Shown here: in pieces, positions 8,790 to 16,910 of the stretch
How the letters are laid out: every line of letters starts with the position of its first letter
Position numbering within the stretch: the stretch's first letter is position 1
Source of the DNA: Pantoea sp. WMus005
GTDB lineage: Bacteria > Pseudomonadota > Gammaproteobacteria > Enterobacterales > Enterobacteriaceae
Direction: 5' to 3'
Assembly (NCBI RefSeq): GCF_013415305.1
Contig: NZ_JACBXU010000001.1
Coordinates: forward strand, 1,612,001-1,676,000
Length of the DNA stretch: 64,000 nucleotides
Program-made: the position numbers and the translations under genes
Notes under the pieces: generated by a model
What the model was told of the DNA's origin: nothing
The model's input: only the letters and a program-made list of their open reading frames with translations
The model's database searches: none

Positions 8790-8886
8790 TGTACAGGTTA
8801 TTTGTACAATTTTTGCTTCGGAATAATCCTTATAACCTGCTGATAAGTTTAAAATAGCACAATTTGCCAATGATTCTGGTTGTACA
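8790..8886. repeat. Three TGTACA palindromes upstream of a putative small RNA
   Basis: The 6-bp palindrome TGTACA occurs at 8790-8795, 8803-8808 and 8881-8886, each preceded by T. The first two are 13 bp apart; the third overlaps the -35 box of the candidate promoter at 8880-8907. This could be a cluster of binding sites, but a 6-mer can recur by chance in this AT-rich stretch. Confidence 0.35.
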
Positions 8887-8907
8887 GATCGGCTTTCATT
8901 GTATAAG
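8880..8907 (+). promoter_or_regulatory. Candidate sigma-70 promoter
   Basis: A -35-like TTGTAC at 8880-8885 and a -10 TATAAG at 8902-8907 are separated by 16 bp. Transcription would begin near 8914, in front of the two hairpins at 8961 and 9030. The surrounding 8725-9117 region has no convincing open reading frame. Confidence 0.5.
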
Positions 8908-8913
8908 TTTACT

Positions 8914-9006
8914 GCCACGAGTTGTAATGCGACTCTGTAACGAATGATGCACTTGCGTCGCCTCTGAAGGTGTCAGTGGATTTCCACCTTCAGAGGTTAT
9001 TTTTTG
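8914..9006 (+). ncRNA. Candidate small RNA or terminated leader
   Basis: A transcript from the promoter at 8880-8907 to the terminator at 8961-9006 would be about 90 nt. The first 45 nt are predicted to be mostly unpaired and the end is a 12-bp perfect stem plus a U-rich tail, the design of many Hfq-binding RNAs. It could equally be an attenuated 5' leader of the AriR-like gene at 9118. I do not recognise it as a known RNA. Confidence 0.35.
8961..9006 (+). terminator. Rho-independent terminator, first of two
   Basis: Arms CCTCTGAAGGTG (8961-8972) and CACCTTCAGAGG (8985-8996) form a perfect 12-bp stem, followed by TTATTTTTTG. The stem is nearly symmetric, but the T-run is on the plus-strand side. 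Confidence 0.75.
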
Positions 9007-9029
9007 TTTGCTCAATTTGTGACACTGGT

Positions 9030-9061
9030 ACCATCGCATCTGTCCATGCGGTGGTTTTTTT
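9030..9061 (+). terminator. Rho-independent terminator, second of two
   Basis: Arms ACCATCGCAT (9030-9039) and ATGCGGTGGT (9046-9055) form a 10-bp stem with one G-U pair and a six-base loop, followed by seven T. It is only about 60 bp upstream of the AriR-like start codon. Confidence 0.75.
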
Positions 9062-9117
9062 GATCGCTTTTGTCCTGACATCCGAACCGGAATCGGGCTG
9101 TTCTGAAGGGCTTACAC

Positions 9118-9378
9118 ATGCAATATATTCTTCCCCGGACCAATCAGGAAATTGCTGATTATTTTAACCCTGCGGCCAATAAGCCAGCCAGCGAGATGGA
9201 AATGCTGGGTATCCTTGTTGCAGAAATCCTGCAGTCAGGCATGCCAGTCAATAATAAAGCCATTATTTCTAAACTTATTCATCGCCTGGAACTGGAAAGT
9301 GACAGGGAGATGCTTGATAACTACCGACAGCTGCTCGAACTGGTGGTCCATAAAACCCCGGACGATTTCTCACTGTAA
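9118..9378 (+). CDS. AriR/YmgB-family biofilm and acid-resistance regulator
   Basis: The 86-residue protein aligns along its whole length with E. coli AriR (YmgB): the shared pattern includes an early A-Y-F or A-D-Y-F, a central LxxAVxxxxxSGxxVNNKxIIxxLIHxLE (here LVAEILQSGMPVNNKAIISKLIHRLE at about residues 34-59), and a closing TxDD or TPDD. AriR is a small all-helical dimer that affects biofilm formation and acid survival and is linked to the RcsB and blue-light signalling networks in E. coli. It stands alone, with two terminator-like hairpins upstream and one downstream, so it may be controlled by premature termination. The family call is good; its target genes here are unknown. Confidence 0.8.
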   Translation: MQYILPRTNQEIADYFNPAANKPASEMEMLGILVAEILQSGMPVNNKAIISKLIHRLELESDREMLDNYRQLLELVVHKTPDDFSL

Positions 9379-9381
9379 GTC

Positions 9382-9410
9382 GGACTCCATGGAGGGAGTT
9401 CCCCTTTTTC
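9382..9410 (+). terminator. Terminator after the AriR-like gene
   Basis: GGACTCC and GGGAGTTCC can pair with one bulged base around a short loop and are followed by CCCTTTTTC. This lies just after the stop codon at 9378. Confidence 0.5.
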
Positions 9411-9513
9411 TGGCATCTTCGCCTGTCGCCCGGTACTATCTGCCCCTCACCATTATCAAAATCTACCCGCCCCTCGCGCGGGAGCAAAACAATCAAAGAG
9501 CCTGCAAACCTTT

Positions 9514-11019
9514 ATGACTCAAACCAATGATGTTGCCGCAACCGACGTTGTGGCGGGCGATATCAGTGTGGGGCGCGTTCTGCGTTCACCTGCGCTATTG
9601 ACCCGCGAATGCCTGGCCGGAGTAATTACCGCACTGGCATTAATCCCTGAAGTGATCTCCTTTTCCGTTATTGCCGGTGTCGACCCTAAAGTCAGTCTCG
9701 TCGCCTCGGTGGTGCTCTGCCTGACCCTGTCGATACTGGGCGGTCGTCCGGCGATGGTGACGGCGGCGGCGGGTTCCGTGGCACTGGTAATCGGGCCAAT
9801 GGTCCATCTGCACGGCGTGGAATATATTCTGCCCGCGGTAGTAATGGGCGGCGTGATTCAGATTCTGTTTGGCGTGGCCGGTCTGGCTCGCATGATGCGC
9901 TACATCCCGCGCTCGGTGATGCTGGGATTTGTGAATGCGCTGGGCGTGCTGATTTTCTTTGCTCAGGTGCCGCACGTCTGGGGCCAGTCATCACTGGTGT
10001 GGATTTTCTTTGCCGTGACCCTGGCAATCGTGCTGCTGTTACCACGTCTGTTAAAAAGTGTTCCTTCCCCGCTGGTTGCCATTGTGGTGGTGACAGGCGT
10101 CGCGCTGTTAATGGGCTATCGCATGCCGAACGTGGGCGATGAGGGGCCGATGAGTCCCGGCCTGCCCGGTTTTAACAGTCTGCTGGTGCCGCTTAATCTG
10201 CAGACTCTGCAGATTATCTGGCCCACCGCGCTGAGTATCGCCTTTGTCGGGCTGATGGAGTCGCTGCTGACCGCCAAACTGGTCGATGATCTGACCGATA
10301 CCCCTTCCAGTAAGCGTCGTGAATCCTGGGGCTTAGGCGTAGCAAATATTCTGGCGGGATTTTATGGTGGTATCGCCGGGTGCGCGATGATCGGTCAGAC
10401 CATCGTGAATGTTGAGCTGGGCCGGGCACGCAGCCGCGTTTCAACCGTGGCCGCCGGTCTGGTACTGCTGTTACTGGTGACCGGACTGAGCCGGATTATG
10501 GCGCAAATCCCGATGGTGGTGCTGGCCGGGATCATGATGGTGGTGGCGGTTAAAACCGTTAACTGGCATAGCCTGCAGCCTGCGACACTGAAACGTATGC
10601 CGTGGTCAGAGACGCTGATTATGGTGCTGACGGTGGCAGTGACGGTCTGGACAGGAAATCTGGCACTGGGCGTGCTCGCTGGGGTCATCCTGGCGATGCT
10701 GCTGTTTGCCCGCCGTATTGCGCACGTGATACATGCGGAACGTCAGCTGAGTGAAGATGGTGAGTCGGTACGCTATGAGGTACGCGGTCCGCTGTTCTTT
10801 GCCAGCAGCAACGATCTGTTTGAGCATTTTGATTATGCGCACGATCCGAAAAAAGTGACTATCGACTTAACGCACGCGCAGATCTGGGATGCATCCAGCG
10901 TCGCAGCGCTGGATGGTATTGAATATCGCTATCAGCGTTATGGTACAGAAGTAACGATTGAGGGGCTGGATCCGCGCAGCACTGACTTCCATCAGCGCCT
11001 GACCGGTAATTTCGGTTAA
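9514..11019 (+). CDS. SulP-family inorganic anion transporter
   Basis: The 501-residue protein has a large membrane domain of 10-12 hydrophobic segments and a cytoplasmic C-terminal STAS domain from about residue 415 (YEVRGPLFFASSNDLFEHF, then VTIDLTHAQIWDASSVAALDGI), the layout of the SulP/SLC26 family. Conserved features include ALALIPEVISFSVIAGVDP in the first helices and GGIAGCAMIGQTIVNV before the middle. It would move sulfate, bicarbonate or dicarboxylate by symport or exchange; the substrate cannot be assigned. It is monocistronic, with a weak hairpin after the stop. The ribosome site is poor but no better start exists nearby. Confidence 0.88.
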   Translation: MTQTNDVAATDVVAGDISVGRVLRSPALLTRECLAGVITALALIPEVISFSVIAGVDPKVSLVASVVLCLTLSILGGRPAMVTAAAGSVALVIGPMVHLHGVEYILPAVVMGGVIQILFGVAGLARMMRYIPRSVMLGFVNALGVLIFFAQVPHVWGQSSLVWIFFAVTLAIVLLLPRLLKSVPSPLVAIVVVTGVALLMGYRMPNVGDEGPMSPGLPGFNSLLVPLNLQTLQIIWPTALSIAFVGLMESLLTAKLVDDLTDTPSSKRRESWGLGVANILAGFYGGIAGCAMIGQTIVNVELGRARSRVSTVAAGLVLLLLVTGLSRIMAQIPMVVLAGIMMVVAVKTVNWHSLQPATLKRMPWSETLIMVLTVAVTVWTGNLALGVLAGVILAMLLFARRIAHVIHAERQLSEDGESVRYEVRGPLFFASSNDLFEHFDYAHDPKKVTIDLTHAQIWDASSVAALDGIEYRYQRYGTEVTIEGLDPRSTDFHQRLTGNFG

Positions 11020-11030
11020 ACAACGCCGTT

Positions 11031-11051
11031 CTGCTGCCTCTCCGGCAGCAG
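11031..11051 (+). terminator. Possible terminator after the SulP gene
   Basis: CTGCTGCC and GGCAGCAG form an 8-bp stem with a five-base loop 12 bp after the SulP stop. The following tract ACTTTACTC is only weakly T-rich. Confidence 0.4.
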
Positions 11052-11054
11052 ACT

Positions 11055-11255
11055 TTACTCAGCCTGTTGCCGCCGCGCCCGATAGCGGCCAACCATAGTA
11101 ATCAACGCCTGATAGATTAAACCGGCGTAGAGACTTGTCAGAATCGCCAGACCAGGCTCTTTGCCCTGCTGATGCCATGACATAAACCACATGAATACGC
11201 CCCACAGTACAGAGAACACCAGCCATCCGCGGACGAACTTCATAATGCCATTCAT
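11055..11255 (-). CDS. Small inner-membrane protein, unknown function
   Basis: The 66-residue product is taken from the ATG at 11255, which has a strong GAGGAG site 5 bp upstream; an upstream in-frame start at 11318 would add 21 residues without such a site. It carries two hydrophobic segments, WLVFSVLWGVFMWFM and GLAILTSLYAGLIYQALITMV, separated by a short loop (SWHQQGKEPG), and ends with a basic tail (GRYRARRQQAE), which predicts a hairpin with both ends in the cytoplasm. It is convergent with the SulP gene. I do not recognise a functional family. Confidence 0.65.
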   Translation of the reverse strand: MNGIMKFVRGWLVFSVLWGVFMWFMSWHQQGKEPGLAILTSLYAGLIYQALITMVGRYRARRQQAE

Positions 11256-11448
11256 AACAACTCCTCTTAAATGAAGCGCTACTTTAGCCTGCTCCTGCCC
11301 TAAACGCATTGCCAGCATGCGCGAGTTGCGAGGCGTCTCATATAATCACCACTCATTTATTATTCTCACCGGGTGTTTAGCCTTATCCGGGCGATTTTGT
11401 GGTGATTCTCTATACTCAACCTTCCGCTTAACTGATCAGGGAATTACG

Positions 11449-11640
11449 ATGAAACGTATTGCTTACCTGTTATCAACGCTGGCTGTTCTTGCCACACTTA
11501 CCGCCTGTGCACCACCACCACCAGAAAGAGACGCCCCACCGCCGCCTCACCCAGGCAAAGCCGCTCCGCCGCCACCGAGTGGGCAGCAACCGGTTGGCGC
11601 ACCGGGCGGCATGGGTCCGGCAGGACAACCACAAGCGTAA
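11449..11640 (+). CDS. Proline-rich small lipoprotein
   Basis: The ATG at 11449 with an upstream AGGGA site gives a 63-residue protein. The first 20 residues form a lipoprotein signal (MKRIAYLLSTLAVLATLTAC, with Leu-Thr-Ala-Cys as lipobox). The mature part is almost wholly Pro, Gly, Ala and Gln, with three runs of Pro separated by charged residues (APPPPERDAPPPP), so it should be an extended, unstructured chain tethered to the outer membrane. It stands alone between divergent and convergent neighbours. Proline-rich lipoproteins of this size can span part of the periplasm, but no function is known for this one. Confidence 0.7.
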   Translation: MKRIAYLLSTLAVLATLTACAPPPPERDAPPPPHPGKAAPPPPSGQQPVGAPGGMGPAGQPQA

Positions 11641-11671
11641 CCTTATTCAGCCAGTCTGCGGGGCAGGCTGG

Positions 11672-12517
11672 CTAATGCCGAAAGGCGCAGCCGCAGGCTG
11701 ACATCTCACCGGGAAGAATTTTACCAAAATGGGAGTGACGCCGCTGCAACTGCCCCTGCCCTCTGCTGATTTCTGCCGGTTGCCCCAGCCAGCGATTTAT
11801 CGCGTTGCCCAGAATCTGACTGATATCAGATGACCAGCTGGTAAGATGCCAGGTAGAGCTACGCGCCTCTTCACTGTCTCCAAATCCTGCCACCGCCAGA
11901 TGGGCACCCTGACCAAAATCACGCATCGCCTGCATCGCGCCAAAGGCCAGCAAATCGCTTTCACAGAAAAGTGCCTGAATACGCTCCGCGGCTCGGGTCT
12001 TTTTCAGATAGTGCATCATCACCTGATAGGCGCCGTCACGATCGTCCCCCTCTGCAGTCAGCTCGACGTTCAACGCCTTGCCCGCCGCCTGTAACGTGGT
12101 GCTGTAACCCTGCTTTTGCGCGCTTTCACCGGGCTGACTTTGCATAAAGCCAAACGTCTGGTGTCCCTGCGCGATCAGTAACTCTGCTGTCACCTCACCC
12201 GCTCGCAGCGCATCTGCCTGCAGTGCAGGCTCTGCCTTAATATCAAGTACCGGCAGATCACAGGCATCAGTTACCCTGTTACCGGGTAAGAGCAGTAAAC
12301 CACGTAGCGCTAGCGGGGATGCCTGCCGGAGGAGTGCTGTCAGCGCCGTATCCGCTTCTGCATTCAGCAGAACAGTGATAACACCGTGCGCGTTAAGCTG
12401 GCGCGTGACCTCGTCCAGCACTTTCTGCTGATAGGGATTGAGCAACTGGCTGGCGACAACGCCGATAACCGGAGGAAGAGCCGATGGCGTTAAGTCAGGC
12501 GTAGAAGGTGTGAGCAT
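11672..12517 (-). CDS. LacI-family sugar-binding-like protein without DNA-binding domain
   Basis: The 281-residue protein looks like the ligand-binding half of a LacI/GalR regulator: it starts at once with PPVIGVVASQLLNPYQQKVLDEVTRQL, the segment that normally follows the hinge helix, and later shows ALFCESDLLAFGAMQAMRDFG and LAVAGFGDSEEA, both standard LacI core motifs. The 50-60-residue helix-turn-helix headpiece is absent. Reading upstream in frame gives a stop at 12587-12589 after 23 unrelated codons, so the headpiece is not hidden by a wrong start. No signal peptide is seen, so it is cytoplasmic. It may be a headless relic or a ligand sequestering protein. Confidence 0.7.
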   Translation of the reverse strand: MLTPSTPDLTPSALPPVIGVVASQLLNPYQQKVLDEVTRQLNAHGVITVLLNAEADTALTALLRQASPLALRGLLLLPGNRVTDACDLPVLDIKAEPALQADALRAGEVTAELLIAQGHQTFGFMQSQPGESAQKQGYSTTLQAAGKALNVELTAEGDDRDGAYQVMMHYLKKTRAAERIQALFCESDLLAFGAMQAMRDFGQGAHLAVAGFGDSEEARSSTWHLTSWSSDISQILGNAINRWLGQPAEISRGQGQLQRRHSHFGKILPGEMSACGCAFRH

Positions 12518-12696
12518 GGGTGCGAAATTCTCTGCGACGACAAATAATGCCCACCACTTTACGGTAAACCGCCGTGTTTCAACAGGTTACAGTGTTCGAC
12601 ACAGGCCGCAAAAATGAGTGAAATCAGATGTAACTGGGCTTGTATTGGCAGAACTGCAGGGATGAAACAGGCATTAACAGGACAGGAGACAGAAGA

Positions 12697-12772
12697 TGGA
12701 CCGGGCAGCAGGATTTGAACCCGCATCGTCAACCCATAAAGAGTCGCAGTAATACCTTTATACCATGCCCGA
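12697..12772 (-). tRNA. Aberrant tRNA derived from tRNA-Gly(UCC), anticodon UUA
   Basis: A 76-nt cloverleaf can be drawn. The acceptor arms TCGGGCA and TGCCCGG pair with one terminal U-G, the discriminator is T and CCA is encoded. The T arm is GCGGG-TTCAAAT-CCTGC. The anticodon arm CGACT-CTTTATG-GGTTG gives anticodon UUA, which would read the stop codon UAA. The D arm (GTA...TAC) has only three pairs. Arms and linkers match E. coli tRNA-Gly(UCC) (glyT) closely: GGGCAT, GTATAA, GG.TATTAC, GATGCGGGTTC and GCTGCCCG are shared, and the glyT loop CTTCCAA has become CTTTATG. Position 37 is T, which is unusual. It is either a decayed gene or a divergent, possibly suppressor-like, tRNA. Confidence 0.6.
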
Positions 12773-12984
12773 ATAGCGTGCCTGGAAAAGTCACGCAGTG
12801 TGAACAAGAGTAGTCCCACACTCTAATCAGGCAAGCGCAAGCGGCAGCTATTTTTAGCAACCGTCGTATAAAACCAAAAAAGAGGTGCCCTCGCCTGTCG
12901 ACATTGATTATTCAGCTAACCTTAAATTTCAGGTAGCCTGTTTTGGCCGGGACTTATGGCCAACATTACGCAGAGGTCAAGACT

Positions 12985-13242
12985 ATGCCTTCAGGACAAT
13001 TTTACGTGGTTGATCAACCCGAACTAAATTTTACCGCCAATTATCATATTGATACGGTCAGTGACAAACCCTATTCATCAAGGATGCTACTGGAGATTCG
13101 GAAGCAGTCACAGCCCACCGACGCCTTTGACGCTATCAACATCGGACATGAAGTGACGTTTGTCTCCTCCAGTGGTGAGGCGCAGCGAATGGTTCTGGTC
13201 AGTGACACAGATGATGAACTGGTGTTCAGCTCTGTAGCGTGA
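12985..13242 (+). CDS. Conserved-looking small protein, unknown function
   Basis: The ATG at 12985 has a CAGAGG site 8 bp upstream and gives 85 residues; an in-frame TTG at 12943 is less likely. The protein is soluble and acidic with a beta-rich pattern (GQFYVVDQPELNFTANYHIDTVSD, then HEVTFVSSSGEAQRMVLVSDTDDELVFSS), and has no signal peptide, cysteine pair or recognised motif. It sits alone between the aberrant tRNA and the tRNA-Leu operon, on the opposite strand, in a stretch that breaks the E. coli gene order. I cannot assign a family. Confidence 0.55.
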   Translation: MPSGQFYVVDQPELNFTANYHIDTVSDKPYSSRMLLEIRKQSQPTDAFDAINIGHEVTFVSSSGEAQRMVLVSDTDDELVFSSVA

Positions 13243-13297
13243 TGAAGGGTAAATGATTGAAGGGAGATCCAGTGCAGGTCATGCCGGATAGCAGGCA

Positions 13298-13322
13298 CAA
13301 AAAAACCGCCTATGGGCGGTTA
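13298..13322 (-). terminator. Terminator of the tRNA-Gly/Cys/Leu operon
   Basis: AACCGCC and GGCGGTT form a 7-bp stem with loop TATG; on the minus strand it is followed by seven T. It lies about 50 bp beyond the 3' end of tRNA-Leu. Confidence 0.75.
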
Positions 13323-13369
13323 CGACATCACTGCATATTACTTTTTATTTTTTGTTTACGGCAGAAATA

Positions 13370-13456
13370 TGGTGCCCGGGGCGGGACTTGAACCCGCACA
13401 GCCTTACAGCCGAGGGATTTTAAATCCCTTGTGTCTACCGATTTCACCACCCGGGC
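13370..13456 (-). tRNA. leuZ: tRNA-Leu (anticodon UAA)
   Basis: The 87-nt gene has acceptor GCCCGGG pairing with CCCGGGC, a long class II variable arm, anticodon TAA inside GATTTTAAATC, T arm with GGTTCAAGTCC, and encoded CCA. It is the last of the glyW-cysT-leuZ operon next to pgsA, as in E. coli. Confidence 0.96.
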
Positions 13457-13466
13457 AGGGTGTAAC

Positions 13467-13540
13467 TGGAGGCGCGTCCCGGAGTCGAACCGAGGTACAC
13501 GGATTTGCAATCCGCTGCATAGCCACTCTGCCAACGCGCC
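13467..13540 (-). tRNA. cysT: tRNA-Cys (anticodon GCA)
   Basis: The 74-nt gene has acceptor GGCGCGT, anticodon GCA inside GGATTGCAAATCC, discriminator T and encoded CCA. It is the middle gene of the three-tRNA operon. Confidence 0.96.
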
Positions 13541-13579
13541 TTAACTGATGTGCCGCCAGGATAACCTGACCTGCGAATC

Positions 13580-13655
<76 letters not shown>

Positions 13656-13807
13656 AATTTTCAGCAAATTTATCGAACCTGCTGATTTTACTTATCTTCT
13701 GGCAGCCTGGCCGCCGTTCGATGCGATGCATTCTACTTAGATGACGCAATGAGTCAATAAAATTATCCTCACAGCGCGTCCGTTTGCTGCTTTTTAAATC
13801 GTATCGA

Positions 13808-14356
13808 TCACGGTTCGAGCAGATCGCCGCGTGCGGCGCTTAAATACTGAAACATCGACCAGAACGTCAGTACGGCTGCAATGTACAACGCCACCACGCC
13901 AATCGCTACGACGGTAGCATCCGGACGCCATAACAGTGCAAAAAGAGACAGCATTTGTGCCGTCGTTTTCACTTTACCAATCCATGAAACCGATACGCTA
14001 CTGCGCTTGCCGATTTCCGCCATCCATTCACGCAACGCAGAGATAATGATCTCGCGGGCAATCATGGTCGCCGCAGGCAGCGTAATCCACCAGGCGTGGA
14101 AATGTTCTGCCACAAGCACCAGCGCGATCGCGACCAGCACTTTATCGGCTACCGGGTCGAGAAACGCCCCAAAGCGCGTCGTCTGCTTCCAGCGGCGCGC
14201 CAGAAAGCCATCAAACCAGTCTGTTACAGCAGCAAAGATGAAAATCAGTGCGGTAGCCAGCGGCGCCCAGGTGAACGGCAGATAGAAAGCCAGCACAAAG
14301 AACGGGATGAGCACGACTCGAAACAGGGTGAGACACGTCGGGATGTTTAATTGCAT
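13808..14356 (-). CDS. pgsA: CDP-diacylglycerol-glycerol-3-phosphate 3-phosphatidyltransferase
   Basis: The 182-residue membrane enzyme makes phosphatidylglycerol phosphate from CDP-diacylglycerol and glycerol 3-phosphate, the committed step to phosphatidylglycerol and cardiolipin. The CDP-alcohol phosphotransferase signature D-X2-DG-X2-AR-X8-G-X3-D-X3-D is complete at about residues 46-68 ([12 protein letters not shown], then [10 protein letters not shown]). Four or more hydrophobic segments surround it. The length equals that of the E. coli enzyme. It follows uvrC on the same strand by 69 bp and precedes the three tRNA genes, the standard enterobacterial arrangement. Confidence 0.97.
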   Translation of the reverse strand: MQLNIPTCLTLFRVVLIPFFVLAFYLPFTWAPLATALIFIFAAVTDWFDGFLARRWKQTTRFGAFLDPVADKVLVAIALVLVAEHFHAWWITLPAATMIAREIIISALREWMAEIGKRSSVSVSWIGKVKTTAQMLSLFALLWRPDATVVAIGVVALYIAAVLTFWSMFQYLSAARGDLLEP

Positions 14357-14425
14357 ATGCCGGTAACTGTCTGGATATAGGTAGAATTTAGCCTATGTTC
14401 CTACATTGCCCCCCCTGTTTCAATG

Positions 14426-16258
14426 CTAGTGTTTCAACGAGTAGTATATTTTTTCTGCCAGAGCATGTGAGATACCGGGTACATTGGCGATCTCCTCCAC
14501 CGACGCATTCATCAGCGGTTGCAGGCCCCCCATGTACTTAAGCAGTTGCTGACGCCGTTTCGGCCCCACGCCTTCGATGCTTTCCAGCGCACTGGTATTC
14601 TTTACTTTGGCGCGTTTTTTTCGGTGACCCGAAATGGCATGATTGTGAGCATCATCACGAATGTGCTGAATGACATGCAGCGCAGGCGCATCAGACGGCA
14701 GTGAAACGCCCTCGCCTTCCGCTTCAAAGAACAGCGTTTCCAGCCCGGCTTTACGATCGCTGCCTTTGGCGACGCCGAGTAAGATGGGCTGGTTTTTATC
14801 CCACGGCACATCCAGCTCTGCGAAGACCTGTATGGCCTGCGAGAGCTGGCCTTTACCACCATCGATCAGAATCACATCCGGAATCTTATCTTCTTCAATC
14901 GCTTTACCATACCGGCGGCGCAACACCTGGTTCATGGCGGCGTAGTCATCACCCGGTGTAATCCCAGTGATGTTGTAGCGGCGATAATCGGCACGCAGCG
15001 GACCATTCTGGTCAAACACTACGCAGGAGGCGATGGTCTGCTCACCCATGGTATGGCTGATATCGAAGCACTCCATGCGTTTAATCTTGTCGAGATCAAG
15101 AAACTCCGCCAGCGCCATCAGTCGCTGATGAATCGTGGAGTGCTGTGCCAGACGCGTGGTCAACGCTGTAGCGGCGTTGGTGCGTGCCAGCTTAAGATAA
15201 CGGGCACGATCGCCGCGCGGCTTGCTCTGAATCGTCACCCGGCGTCCCGCCAGTTCGCTGAGCGACTCCGCCAGCAGTTCGCGCTCCGGCAGGTTAAAGT
15301 CCAGCAGGATGTCGCCTGGCAACGTGCGTGCCTCACTGCCCTGCAGGTAGAACTGCCCGACGAAGGTCTGCACGACCTCAGCCAGATCGGTATCCACCGG
15401 CACTTTCGGGAAGTAACTGCGGCTGCCCAGCACTTTGCCCTGACGGATAAACAGCACGTGTAGACAGGCCATACCCGCTTCATAAGCGACACCCATCACA
15501 TCAAGGTCATCGCCCTGATTCGAGACAAACTGTTTTTCCGTGATGCGTCGCACGGCCTGAATTTGATCGCGCAGGCGTGCCGCCTCTTCGAAACGCAGGC
15601 CAGTGCTCGCCTCTTCCATGCGTTTCACCAGCTGGTTCAGGACCTGATCGTCTTTACCGGCCAGGAACAGGCGCACGTAGTCGGTCTGCTGGGCATACTC
15701 TTCCTCACTGACCAGCCCCGCCACACAGGGTCCCAGACAGCGGCCAATCTGATATTGCAGACAGGGACGTGAGCGATTGCGGTAGACGCTGTTTTCGCAC
15801 TGGCGGATAGGAAAGACTTTTTGCAGCAGCCCTAACGTTTCACGCACCGCATAGCCGTTCGGGAACGGACCAAAGTATTCGCCTTTGGCATGCTTTGCAC
15901 CACGGTGCATCGCGAGCCGCGGATGGGTATCGCTGCTGAGAAATATATAGGGGTACGATTTATCGTCGCGCAACAGTACGTTGTAACGCGGCTGATAGAG
16001 CTTGATGTAGTTATGCTCAAGCAGCAGCGCTTCGGTTTCGGTATGGGTAACGGTGACATCGATGTGCTGGATATTGCTGACCAGCGCTTCGGTTTTGCGG
16101 CTGCCGACCTGAACGCGGAAGTAGCTGGTCAGACGCTTCTTCAGGTCTTTGGCTTTGCCCACATAGATGACGGTGCCTGAGGCGTCATACATGCGGTAAA
16201 CACCGGGTTTGCTGGTTACCGTACTCAGAAAGGCTTTAGAATCAAAAACGTCATTCAC
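14426..16258 (-). CDS. uvrC: Excinuclease ABC subunit C
   Basis: The 610-residue protein makes both incisions of nucleotide excision repair in complex with UvrB-DNA. In order it shows the GIY-YIG nuclease domain ([25 protein letters not shown], residues 19-43) for the 3' cut, a cysteine cluster near 150-175, the UvrB-binding UVR motif around residue 205 ([24 protein letters not shown]), the RNase H-like endonuclease domain ([22 protein letters not shown]) for the 5' cut, and a tandem helix-hairpin-helix at the end ([21 protein letters not shown]). Its start overlaps the end of uvrY by 8 bp, so the two are co-translated. Confidence 0.98.
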   Translation of the reverse strand: MNDVFDSKAFLSTVTSKPGVYRMYDASGTVIYVGKAKDLKKRLTSYFRVQVGSRKTEALVSNIQHIDVTVTHTETEALLLEHNYIKLYQPRYNVLLRDDKSYPYIFLSSDTHPRLAMHRGAKHAKGEYFGPFPNGYAVRETLGLLQKVFPIRQCENSVYRNRSRPCLQYQIGRCLGPCVAGLVSEEEYAQQTDYVRLFLAGKDDQVLNQLVKRMEEASTGLRFEEAARLRDQIQAVRRITEKQFVSNQGDDLDVMGVAYEAGMACLHVLFIRQGKVLGSRSYFPKVPVDTDLAEVVQTFVGQFYLQGSEARTLPGDILLDFNLPERELLAESLSELAGRRVTIQSKPRGDRARYLKLARTNAATALTTRLAQHSTIHQRLMALAEFLDLDKIKRMECFDISHTMGEQTIASCVVFDQNGPLRADYRRYNITGITPGDDYAAMNQVLRRRYGKAIEEDKIPDVILIDGGKGQLSQAIQVFAELDVPWDKNQPILLGVAKGSDRKAGLETLFFEAEGEGVSLPSDAPALHVIQHIRDDAHNHAISGHRKKRAKVKNTSALESIEGVGPKRRQQLLKYMGGLQPLMNASVEEIANVPGISHALAEKIYYSLKH

Positions 16259-16910
16259 TACTGATTAACGGCTCCGCATTATAGAGGCCATGTCGAATGG
16301 CCAGATGCGTTAACTCTACGTCGCCACTGATATTCAGCTTGCTGAACATCCGGTAGCGATAACTGTTAACGGTTTTAGGACTGAGATTTAACTGCTCGGA
16401 AATTTCCGTCACCTTTTGTCCCCGGGTTATCATCAGCATAATCTGCAATTCCCTTTCCGACAAACAGCTAAAGGGAGATTCCGCTTTTTGCGGCTCAATC
16501 TGGCTCAGTGCCATCTGCTGAGCGATATCGGATGCGATGTAGCGCTGACCGGCATTGACCGAGCGAATCGCATTGATCACCTCCTGTGGCGCAGCGCCTT
16601 TACTGAGGTAGCCTGCTGCTCCCGCCTGCATCACTTTAGCAGGCAGCGGATTTTCCGTGTGAATGGTTAGCATGATGATTTTGATATCGGGGTTGTAACG
16701 CACGATTTTGCGCGTCGCTTCCAGTCCGCCGATCCCAGGCATATTCATATCCATAAGGATTACATCAACCTGGTTGGCACGACACCACTTAGCCGCATCT
16801 TCGCCACAGTTGACCTCTCCGACCACGGCCAGACCTTTGACATCCTCAAGGATGCGACGGATTCCGGCACGGACAAGTTCATGGTCATCAACAAGAAGCA
16901 CACTGATCAA
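16251..16910 (-). CDS. uvrY: Response regulator UvrY (GacA/SirA family)
   Basis: The 219-residue protein is nearly identical to E. coli UvrY. The receiver domain has the acidic pair D8-D9, phospho-acceptor Asp54 in [15 protein letters not shown], and a conserved Lys in YLSKGAAP. The LuxR-type helix-turn-helix is in [45 protein letters not shown]. It is the output of the BarA sensor and activates the csrB/csrC small RNAs, so it controls carbon storage, motility and, in related plant pathogens, virulence. It forms an operon with uvrC. The barA gene is not in the window. Confidence 0.97.
   Translation of the reverse strand: MISVLLVDDHELVRAGIRRILEDVKGLAVVGEVNCGEDAAKWCRANQVDVILMDMNMPGIGGLEATRKIVRYNPDIKIIMLTIHTENPLPAKVMQAGAAGYLSKGAAPQEVINAIRSVNAGQRYIASDIAQQMALSQIEPQKAESPFSCLSERELQIMLMITRGQKVTEISEQLNLSPKTVNSYRYRMFSKLNISGDVELTHLAIRHGLYNAEPLISSE

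Noticed and set aside
12559..12819. 86-codon frame over the odd tRNA
   Set aside because: It runs through the tRNA gene and has no ribosome site or homology that I recognise.
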